DNA from: an uncultured bacterium
Lineage (GTDB): Bacteria > Cyanobacteriota > Vampirovibrionia > Gastranaerophilales > Gastranaerophilaceae
Assembly: GCA_900554095.1 (NCBI GenBank)
Contig: USGC01000116.1
Location: forward strand, 1 to 5,690
Length of the DNA: 5,690 nt
Direction: 5' to 3'
Shown here: positions 1-4,918 of the stretch, piece after piece
Layout: the number at the start of each line of letters is the position of its first letter
Numbering within the stretch: position 1 is the stretch's first letter
Position numbers and translations under genes: made by a program
The notes under the pieces: generated by a model
The model's database searches: none
What the model was told of the DNA's origin: nothing
The model's input: only the letters and a program-made list of their open reading frames with translations

Positions 1-27
1 CCCCCCCAAGGATTGTCGTCTATTCAT
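1..27 (-). CDS. 5' end of an unidentified gene, cut by the window edge
   Basis: Only nine codons are present, reading MNRRQSLGG, before the sequence ends. The start is supported by a strong Shine-Dalgarno sequence (AGGAGGT at 35-41, read on the minus strand) eight bases before the ATG, and by an extended -10 promoter 37 bases upstream of the ATG. The final two codons are GGG GGG within a run of seven G, which is striking in AT-rich DNA. The gene follows mlaE on the same strand with a 45-base gap. In many Gram-negative bacteria an mlaE gene neighbours an ATPase or MCE-protein gene, but nothing in these nine residues supports that. Alternatives are a short leader peptide or the charged leader of another pilin-like protein. 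Function unknown; only the start itself is well supported. Confidence 0.55.
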
Positions 28-63
28 GCCTTTTACCTCCTTTTTAAGTTTTTAACTATTATC

Positions 64-92
64 ATTATACCACTATTTTATATAAAATACAA
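64..92 (-). promoter_or_regulatory. Extended -10 promoter for the truncated left-edge gene
   Basis: On the minus strand a perfect TATAAT (64-69) is preceded by TG and one base, giving an extended -10. A weak -35 (TTGTAT, 87-92) lies 17 bases upstream. Transcription would begin near position 57 and leave a leader of about 30 bases. The promoter overlaps the last codons of mlaE, so the left-edge gene can be transcribed apart from the ilvE-mlaE pair. The bases after the -10 resemble those after the pilin-gene promoter near 5616. Confidence 0.6.
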
Positions 93-813
93 GGTTTATT
101 AAAAAATCTGCTATTAACATGTAAATTGTAGATAAAATTGCCGCTTGAGTTGTTGAAACGCCGACTTCCTTTGCCCCGCCACGGGTTTCATACCCTTGGG
201 TCGCGCAGACTAACGCAATTAAGCCACCAAAAATTGAGGCCTTAAGTAAACTTATGTAAATATCTCTGGTACTTAGCCACGCCCATACTGAATGCATATA
301 ACGCGCTGGGTGAAGCTCTATTGTACCATATGAGACAAGCATACCCCCGATTGTGCCGACAAATTCAGCCAGAAGAACCACCATGGGCACAGTTAAGGCA
401 GCCGCTATAATCCTTGGCGCAAAATAGTATCCAACCGGATCAACTTTTAATGTTTTTATCGCATCAACCTGAGAAGTTACTTGCATATTAGCGATTTCTG
501 CTGAAATGGCAGTTCCGGCACGCGCCCCTATTGCAAGCGCTACAAACCCGGGAGCAATCTCACGAATTAAAACAATTGCAAGAGTTCCGCCAATATAACT
601 TTCTGCACCGGTCATCAAAAACTGCTTTGATACCTGAATTGCAATAACCGCAGCCGAAATAAATGCAATAATAAGTGAGATTGGCAGAGAATCATAGCTT
701 ATTGCTGCTGCTTTATTTATGATTTCCGAAAATCTCACTTGTCTTGCTAATACGTATTTTATGCTTTTAATTAAATTAAGAACGCAAAGTCCTAAAAAAT
801 TAATCAACTGCAC
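73..813 (-). CDS. mlaE: MlaE-family ABC lipid-transport permease
   Basis: Integral inner-membrane permease of the MlaE/Ttg2B/TGD1 family, which works with an ATPase (MlaF-type) and an MCE-domain protein (MlaD-type) to move phospholipid between the inner and outer membranes. The 246 residues match the usual length of about 250-260. The family signature is at residues 84-124 (REIAP, then A-RAGTA-SAEI-NM, then Q-DAIKTL). The conserved C-terminal block at 203-226 contains QGYETRGGA and VGVSTTQA. Several hydrophobic helices are visible, around 43-66, 74-98, 132-163, 186-204 and 225-245. The start is uncertain: GTG at 811-813 has only AAGG two bases upstream, while the in-frame TTG at 805-807 is spaced better. 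The gene sits 16 bases after ilvE and is probably co-transcribed with it. No mlaF or mlaD is in the window, so partners must be encoded elsewhere. Family call is firm; the exact substrate is inferred. Confidence 0.9.
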   Translation of the reverse strand: MQLINFLGLCVLNLIKSIKYVLARQVRFSEIINKAAAISYDSLPISLIIAFISAAVIAIQVSKQFLMTGAESYIGGTLAIVLIREIAPGFVALAIGARAGTAISAEIANMQVTSQVDAIKTLKVDPVGYYFAPRIIAAALTVPMVVLLAEFVGTIGGMLVSYGTIELHPARYMHSVWAWLSTRDIYISLLKASIFGGLIALVCATQGYETRGGAKEVGVSTTQAAILSTIYMLIADFLINLVFYIK

Positions 814-829
814 CGCCTTATCTTTTGGT

Positions 830-1744
830 TTAGTAAACCGGCATACACCATTTTTTATATTTAGGCACTCTGCCTTTTACAACGTCAAAGTATAATTTTT
901 GCAAATCTTTAGCAATAGGGCCTACTGTGCCATCACCCAAATCACGATTATCAATGCTGACGATTGGGCTGACTTGAGCGCCCGTACCGCAGTAGAAGGC
1001 TTCATCTGAAATATAAAGTTCTGTTCTGTCAATTGCTCTTTCTTCAACTTCAAGGCCTAAAACGTCTTTTGCTAATTCAATTATTGTATTTCTTGTAACT
1101 CCGACAAGGATATTGTCTGTTTTCATAGTTGTTACAAGTTTATTATTTTGGACTAAGAACAAGTTCATAGCAGAACCTTCTGTAACTTGTCCGGCTTCAT
1201 CTAAGACAACCGCATCATCAAAACCTGCATTGTGTGCATCTGTTTTAATTAAAGCTGCATTGGCGTATGAACCCGCAACTTTAGCACGTGGCGGAATTGC
1301 GTTATCGCTGTTTCTTCTCCAGCTTGAAACACAAACTTTCAAACCTTTTGATGTGTCAATATAATCCCCCATTTTGTTTGCTATAATCAAGAATGAATCC
1401 GGATTATCATAAAGTCCGGGGCCCACTTTTTGTGCTGATTTGTATAATGTCGGACGCATATACGCGTCTTCTTTATAATTATTTTTTTTCAAAAGATTTC
1501 TTGTAATCTCGCAATATTCTTCAGTTGTATGAGGGCTTTGCATGTACATAATTTTCGCACTTCTTTGAAGCCTATCGTAATGCTCCGGAACTCTGAATGC
1601 GTATAATTGTTTTTCTTCTTCGTTCCAGTACGCTCTAATACCTTCAAATACGGCTGTACCATACAAAAAGGCATGGGTTCTAACAGGTATTGATGCTTTT
1701 GTAACGTCTACATAATCACCATTTAGATAAACATACTCTGTCAT
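830..1744 (-). CDS. ilvE: Branched-chain amino-acid aminotransferase
   Basis: Class IV PLP-dependent aminotransferase of 304 residues, the normal length for IlvE. It exchanges the amino group between glutamate and the 2-oxo acids of valine, leucine and isoleucine in the cytoplasm, the last step of their synthesis and the first of their breakdown. Visible landmarks: the N-terminal GTAVFEGIRAY (29-39); Arg58 in YDRLQRSAK, a likely phosphate contact; Lys155 in PPRAKVAGSY as the Schiff-base lysine; Glu189 in VTEGSAMNLF, expected to contact the pyridine nitrogen; and CGTGAQVSPI (252-261), the phosphate-binding loop. The ATG is preceded by GGAGG (1750-1754) with five bases between. It is first of a pair with mlaE. 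D-amino-acid aminotransferase and ADC lyase belong to the same fold, but the length and the FEGIRAY and TGTGAQVSP-type motifs fit IlvE best. Confidence 0.93.
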   Translation of the reverse strand: MTEYVYLNGDYVDVTKASIPVRTHAFLYGTAVFEGIRAYWNEEEKQLYAFRVPEHYDRLQRSAKIMYMQSPHTTEEYCEITRNLLKKNNYKEDAYMRPTLYKSAQKVGPGLYDNPDSFLIIANKMGDYIDTSKGLKVCVSSWRRNSDNAIPPRAKVAGSYANAALIKTDAHNAGFDDAVVLDEAGQVTEGSAMNLFLVQNNKLVTTMKTDNILVGVTRNTIIELAKDVLGLEVEERAIDRTELYISDEAFYCGTGAQVSPIVSIDNRDLGDGTVGPIAKDLQKLYFDVVKGRVPKYKKWCMPVY

Positions 1745-1777
1745 AATTTCCTCCTTATTCCTCTAACCTACTTTATA

Positions 1778-1806
1778 ACTATAACACGAAAAAAAAAGAA
1801 ACAGAC
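1778..1806 (-). promoter_or_regulatory. Possible ilvE-mlaE promoter
   Basis: On the minus strand TATAGT (1778-1783) is preceded by TG plus one base, an extended -10. The hexamer 17 bases upstream (GTCTGT, 1801-1806) is a poor -35 and lies inside the arm of the upstream terminator hairpin. A second -10-like TATAAA is at 1772-1777. A promoter is expected here because a strong terminator separates ilvE from the gene before it, but the exact hexamers are uncertain. Confidence 0.4.
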
Positions 1807-1827
1807 TTATCATATGATAAGTCTGTT
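1789..1827 (-). terminator. Intrinsic terminator built on a perfect 28-bp palindrome
   Basis: Positions 1800-1827 are a perfect palindrome, centred on CATATG with arms such as ACAGACTTAT. On the minus strand it is followed by TTC and then nine T (1789-1797), the expected layout for Rho-independent termination of the unknown gene that stops at 1854. On the plus strand no good T-run follows, so it should work mainly in the minus direction. It also isolates ilvE from upstream transcription. Confidence 0.8.
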
Positions 1828-1853
1828 ATATTTATTTAAACTAAGAAATTTCG

Positions 1854-3113
1854 TTATTGAGGATCTTTTGCGTCATCTCCGCCGATGATATCGACATTAA
1901 GTAAATCCCAATCTGCGCCTTGCGGGTTAACAACATTAATAGTGCCTTCTTTGTCGCCTTTTCTTAGGATGAATCCGCTTGACGTTCTATAAGTTGAATC
2001 ATCAACTTTTGTAATTGTTTCAGGGAGCTGTCTTTCCCAGAAGCCTGGCTGAGCGTATGCGTTATCAGGATTAAAGATATACCAGTTTGATGAGCCGTTT
2101 GAATTTGCGTTGATTTCGCCGCGCGGATTATTTTTTGCTGCTGCTAAATCGCCGCTGTTTGTATAAAGTTCATTTTTATAGAATGTTTCGTTTTTACCAA
2201 GAACGTAATTTTCGTCTTCATCAGACCAGACTGTACCAATACCGTTCATAACATAGACATCGCCATCTCGGCTTGTACGTCCGCCATCCCAGCGCATTTG
2301 GTGAAGCGTATAGTTTTTGGAATCTTCGTAATTTATACCGTAAACAAATTCACCAATACCGGTTGTGTCTTTACCTGCTAAGTCTTTAACTATTTCTTTA
2401 ATTTTTTCCGGAACATCAGAATGGAATTCTTTATTTACCAGAATTGTTTCAGGCGGTGTTGGAACCGGCACCGGATAAGGCTCTGGAACTTTAATCGTAT
2501 CATGAACTATTGAATCTTTACCAGGGATTTCTATGGTATCGTGAACAATTGAATCTTTCCACTGAGTAATATAGACCGGTTTTTCTACAACTTTTTCAAC
2601 ATATTTTTCTTCCGTAACTGTATCGACAGGAAGCTCTTCATAGTGATTGTGCTCTTCTGTCGGTAAAATCTTATCACATCCGGCCATTGCTGATGATCCG
2701 ACGAGAGCTCCTACTGTGGTAACAGCTTGAGAGGCAGTGAGCGAGGTTCCTGCTGTTGCAACGGCTTTTGCTGCTGCTTGAGGAACACCAGTGGAAAGGG
2801 CTGCTGCAACACCCCAAGCTTTAGCTGTTGTACCTTGCGGCAAGCCGGTTGCTGCATCTATTGATTGAAACCCTTTGTTTGTTCTTTTTACAACAGCATT
2901 GAAAAGCGTTGGAGCATCTTTTACATTTTTAAAATCATCTTTCCAGCCTTGGACATATTCTTCCATTTTGGTCGGTGCAGATTTCGGATTTGCAAGTGCG
3001 TTTGCTAATGCAAATTTTGTGTTTAAAGGTAAATCTGCTTTTGCCGGATCAAGTTTCGGCAATTTTGTTTGTTGACTTTGCACTGCGTGTGCTGAAATCT
3101 CTGGTACTCCCAT
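1854..3113 (-). CDS. Unrecognised 419-residue protein with internal lipobox-like site and repeat linker
   Basis: I do not recognise a family. The ATG is well supported by AAGGAG five bases upstream. There is no N-terminal signal peptide: residues 1-60 are polar with many Lys, Pro and Ala. Residues 100-146 are rich in Ala, Val, Thr and Gly and end in SSAMAGC, resembling a lipoprotein cleavage site; Cys146 is the only cysteine. Then come an acidic, valine-rich stretch (152-184), two tandem 13-residue repeats containing KDSIVHDTI (185-197 and 198-210), a proline-rich linker PYPVPVPTPPE (212-222), and a C-terminal region (about 225-419) rich in Asp, Asn, Gly and aromatic residues, probably a folded beta-type domain. 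The repeats and linker look like a stalk or spacer. The gene is alone between two terminators and has its own promoter with a dyad. It may be a surface or envelope protein, but export is unproven. Confidence 0.75.
   Translation of the reverse strand: MGVPEISAHAVQSQQTKLPKLDPAKADLPLNTKFALANALANPKSAPTKMEEYVQGWKDDFKNVKDAPTLFNAVVKRTNKGFQSIDAATGLPQGTTAKAWGVAAALSTGVPQAAAKAVATAGTSLTASQAVTTVGALVGSSAMAGCDKILPTEEHNHYEELPVDTVTEEKYVEKVVEKPVYITQWKDSIVHDTIEIPGKDSIVHDTIKVPEPYPVPVPTPPETILVNKEFHSDVPEKIKEIVKDLAGKDTTGIGEFVYGINYEDSKNYTLHQMRWDGGRTSRDGDVYVMNGIGTVWSDEDENYVLGKNETFYKNELYTNSGDLAAAKNNPRGEINANSNGSSNWYIFNPDNAYAQPGFWERQLPETITKVDDSTYRTSSGFILRKGDKEGTINVVNPQGADWDLLNVDIIGGDDAKDPQ
2484..2561 (-). repeat. Two tandem copies of a 39-bp (13-residue) coding repeat
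   Basis: Two adjacent in-frame copies encode WKDSIVHDTIEIP and GKDSIVHDTIKVP. The two DNA copies keep a nearly identical 24-base core (2497-2520 and 2536-2559) with only three differences, which suggests fairly recent duplication or gene conversion. The repeat sits directly before the proline-rich linker, where a change in copy number would alter spacer length without breaking the reading frame. Confidence 0.8.
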
Positions 3114-3156
3114 AGTAACTCCTTTTCCTAAATTTATAATTTTCCCCGATTTGTTT

Positions 3157-3198
3157 CTTATACTTTGATAAAGTATTTTTGTAGAAAATAATTGACAA
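3157..3198 (-). promoter_or_regulatory. Promoter region of the unknown 419-residue gene
   Basis: On the minus strand TTGTCA (3193-3198) matches the -35 consensus in five of six bases. At 17-bp spacing the -10 would be TACTTT (3170-3175), which is weak. A better -10-like TATAAG lies at 3157-3162 but has no good -35. Either choice places the start of transcription between the dyad and the ribosome binding site. The region lies between the protease terminator and the ATG at 3113, so a promoter is expected; the choice of -10 is open. Confidence 0.5.
3160..3176. promoter_or_regulatory. Perfect 17-bp dyad, possible operator
   Basis: ATACTTTGATAAAGTAT is a perfect inverted repeat with 7-bp arms around GAT. 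It overlaps both candidate -10 elements of the unknown gene, the classic place for a dimeric repressor to bind. No T-run follows on either strand that would make it a terminator, and the hairpin would be AT-rich and weak, so a protein-binding site is the better reading. No regulator gene is visible in the window. Confidence 0.4.
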
Positions 3199-3229
3199 GG
3201 AGTTAATCACATTGTGGAGCTGAACATTC

Positions 3230-3255
3230 AAAAAGCCAGTGCTGCCGGGCTTTTT
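3230..3255 (-). terminator. Intrinsic terminator after the serine protease gene
   Basis: Arms AAAAAGCC (3230-3237) and GGCTTTTT (3248-3255) form an 8-bp stem with a 10-base loop. It begins about 40 bases after the protease stop codon. Because A-runs and T-runs flank both sides, it could work in either direction, but only a minus-strand gene reads into it. Confidence 0.7.
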
Positions 3256-3293
3256 AAATATAAAAACTCTTTGTAAAATTTCTTAACAAATAA

Positions 3294-3971
3294 TTATTTT
3301 TTAGAAATTTTTGTAGCTTCAATAAATTTTTTAGCATCATTAATAGGAATTGCAAAGCCTATGCCGATGTTTGAAATATTGTTATCAGGATTGTAAATAG
3401 ATTGATTTATGCCGATAACTTCACCGGCAGTGTTGACAAGCGGGCCGCCTGAACATCCGGGATTTATGGCAGCGTCTGTTTGAATTTTATTTTTGTTATA
3501 GTCTATTCTGGAAATTATTCCTGAAGTCAGGGTTCCTGCAAAGCCAAAGGGATTTCCGATTGCAAGCACCTTTTGCCCAACCTTGATTGTCTGTGAATCG
3601 CCGAATTTTACAGTTTGACAGGGGGATTTAGGTTCAATTTTCAAAAGCGCCAAGTCTTTGTTTTTGCCCATTTTACTCACTACTTTTGCCTTGTATACCT
3701 GACCGTTATACATTGTAACTTCAACGCTTTTGCAGTCGTCGATAACATGAGAGCCTGTAAGAATAAGCCCGTCAGCCGAAACTATACAGCCGGTACTCGC
3801 TGATACTCCGTCGATTAAGGTTGCATCAATTGAAACTATGGCCGGATTTAGTTTTTCATAAACTGAAATGTTAATCTGTTCTTCTCTGTCGTAGTTTTGC
3901 GCATAAACCATATTTGGTGCGCTCAAACCCATTATTAGCACTGTAAAAACCAGAATTATTCTTTTAATCAT
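3294..3971 (-). CDS. Small exported HtrA-like (trypsin-fold) serine protease, no PDZ domain
   Basis: Exported protease of the HtrA/S1C type, expected to cut or bind misfolded proteins in the periplasm. The 225 residues start with a signal peptide (basic MIKR, hydrophobic 4-17, likely cleavage after VYA at 22-24). The catalytic triad is visible: His75 in GSHVID, Asp106 in KDLALLKI, Ser174 in NPGCSGGPL. Other family landmarks are IGNPFGF (138-144), LTSGIISRID (148-157), QTDAAINPG (164-172) and GIGFAIP (203-209). The chain ends just after the protease domain, so the PDZ domain of DegP-type proteins (about 350-480 residues) is absent. Cys173 replaces the usual Asn or Asp before the catalytic serine, and there are three further cysteines (62, 80, 118). 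The in-frame GTG two codons upstream overlaps the ribosome binding site and is unlikely to be the start. Monocistronic. Confidence 0.88.
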   Translation of the reverse strand: MIKRIILVFTVLIMGLSAPNMVYAQNYDREEQINISVYEKLNPAIVSIDATLIDGVSASTGCIVSADGLILTGSHVIDDCKSVEVTMYNGQVYKAKVVSKMGKNKDLALLKIEPKSPCQTVKFGDSQTIKVGQKVLAIGNPFGFAGTLTSGIISRIDYNKNKIQTDAAINPGCSGGPLVNTAGEVIGINQSIYNPDNNISNIGIGFAIPINDAKKFIEATKISKK

Positions 3972-4046
3972 ATTCACCTCGTATTTATATTATCAATGTT
4001 TTGCTTTTAATTTCACTTGTCTAAAGATAAATTTTGAGGTTAGTTA
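3972..4046. other. Part of the divergent intergenic region; protease promoter not resolved
   Basis: The protease and Ycf23-like genes are transcribed away from each other across 131 bases (3972-4102). The plus-strand promoter is clear, but on the minus strand only -10-like hexamers are seen (GATAAT and TATAAA, close to position 3990) without a good -35 at proper spacing. I see no gene or strong hairpin here. Protease transcription must start in this stretch or within the plus-strand promoter region. Confidence 0.4.
3977..3980 (-). promoter_or_regulatory. Ribosome binding site that fixes the protease start
   Basis: GAGG on the minus strand lies five bases before the ATG at 3969-3971. The alternative GTG start at 3975-3977 would share a base with this GAGG, so the ATG is the better choice. 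Confidence 0.7.
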
Positions 4047-4075
4047 TTGAAATTATTAAGATTTTAATGTATAAT
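4047..4075 (+). promoter_or_regulatory. Strong sigma-70-type promoter of the Ycf23-like gene
   Basis: TTGAAA (4047-4052, five of six consensus bases) and a perfect TATAAT (4070-4075) are separated by exactly 17 bases. Transcription should start near 4082, giving a leader of about 20 bases that holds little besides the ribosome binding site. This is the best-matched promoter in the window and suggests steady, high expression with no room for a riboswitch. Confidence 0.8.
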
Positions 4076-4087
4076 TCAGAAGAAATC

Positions 4088-4095
4088 AGAAGGAG
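4088..4095 (+). promoter_or_regulatory. Ribosome binding site that fixes the Ycf23-like start
   Basis: AGAAGGAG lies seven bases before the ATG at 4103. The longer open frame from 4034 would begin upstream of the promoter's own -10, so it cannot be the start on this transcript. Confidence 0.85.
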
Positions 4096-4102
4096 AATTA
4101 TA

Positions 4103-4861
4103 ATGACTAGAATTGACTTATTTAAAAAACATTTAGAAGAAAAAAGAGCAGTAAAAGTTATTGCAGGTATCGACAACTTTGACGTAGAAAGCGTTAGAAA
4201 AGTAGTTGCTGCTGCCGAAAACACAGGCGCCAGCGCAGTTGATATTTGTGCTGACGAAAATATCGTTAAAATGGTTAGAGAAATGACTGATATGCCTGTA
4301 TTTGTATCATCTATTGTGCCTGAAGAATTATGCCGTGCGGCTGAACTCGGCGCTGATGCAATTGAATTAGGCAACTTTGATGTTTTATATAAAACAGGAA
4401 AAACATTTACTGCTGACGAAGTTTTGAGATTGACAAAACAAACATTGGAACTTTTAAATGGAAAAGAAATCTTTTTCTCTGTAACAATTCCTGGTGAAAT
4501 AGAAATCAATGAACAAATTACACTTGCAAGAGAACTTGAAACACTTGGCATTGACTTGCTTCAAACTGAAGGCCACTTTGCAAAAGAAGATCCTGCTACA
4601 GGTGTTAGAGGTTTGATGGAAAGAGTTGAATTAACAATTTCAAATACAGTTGAGCTTGTTAGAAATGTAGAACTTCCTGTTATGACAGCTACAGGTATAA
4701 ATCCTACAACAGCTCCTTTTGCTTTTGCAGCAGGTGCAAGCGCTATTGGATGCGGTTCTTGCATTAACAAACTTAATTCAGAGCTTTCAATGATGGCAAC
4801 TTCAAAACAATTAGTTGAAATCGCTTCTAAAAATGCTCAAAGAATTGCAGAATTAGTTTAA
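4103..4861 (+). CDS. ycf23: Ycf23/DUF561 family protein (predicted TIM barrel)
   Basis: The 252 residues match the length and the conserved blocks I know from Ycf23 (DUF561), a family found in cyanobacteria and in plastids of red algae and their relatives. Blocks: KVIAGIDNF (18-26), ASAVDICAD (43-51), VFVSSIVPEEL (66-76), IELGNFDVLY (87-96), VTIPGEIEINEQ (127-138), LLQTEGHF (152-159), TATGIN (195-200) and GASAIGCGSCI (211-221). The alternating strand-helix pattern and the glycine-rich C-terminal block resemble phosphate-binding (beta/alpha)8 barrels. The true reaction is not established for the family. It is likely cytoplasmic, as there is no signal or membrane segment. The gene stands alone with a strong promoter and terminator. 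It is the best single clue that the host belongs to the cyanobacterial phylum. Confidence 0.85.
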   Translation: MTRIDLFKKHLEEKRAVKVIAGIDNFDVESVRKVVAAAENTGASAVDICADENIVKMVREMTDMPVFVSSIVPEELCRAAELGADAIELGNFDVLYKTGKTFTADEVLRLTKQTLELLNGKEIFFSVTIPGEIEINEQITLARELETLGIDLLQTEGHFAKEDPATGVRGLMERVELTISNTVELVRNVELPVMTATGINPTTAPFAFAAGASAIGCGSCINKLNSELSMMATSKQLVEIASKNAQRIAELV

Positions 4862-4882
4862 TCAACAATAAAAAGAGATATT

Positions 4883-4912
4883 AAAAAGGCCCGTAAAAAT
4901 ACGGGCTTTTTT
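4883..4912. terminator. Bidirectional intrinsic terminator between convergent genes
   Basis: A stem of GCCCGTA (4889-4895) and TACGGGC (4900-4906) closes an AAAA loop, extended by A-T pairs outside. A T-run (4907-4912) serves the plus-strand Ycf23-like gene. The A-run (4883-4887) becomes a T-run for the pilin-like gene, whose stop codon is only a few bases away at 4919. Confidence 0.88.
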
Positions 4913-4918
4913 GTATAC

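Noticed and set aside
1113..1364. 83-residue plus-strand frame within ilvE
   Set aside because: Antisense shadow of a well-conserved aminotransferase; no ribosome binding site or recognisable product.
2484..2561. CRISPR-like or transposon repeat
   Set aside because: Only two directly adjacent copies, in frame within a coding sequence and encoding a clear 13-residue unit; no spacers, terminal inverted repeats or transposase.
3049..3231. 60-residue minus-strand open frame overlapping the start of the unknown gene
   Set aside because: It covers the promoter, dyad and ribosome binding site of the gene that starts at 3113, has no ribosome binding site of its own and resembles no protein.
4034..4102. 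Longer N-terminus for the Ycf23-like protein (23 extra residues)
   Set aside because: The extension begins before the -35 and spans a near-consensus promoter, and the ATG at 4103 has a strong ribosome binding site and fits the family start.
4021..4551. 176-residue minus-strand frame opposite the Ycf23-like gene
   Set aside because: Low-complexity Ser/Ile/Leu-rich product typical of antisense shadows. The plus strand carries a recognised family with promoter, ribosome binding site and terminator.
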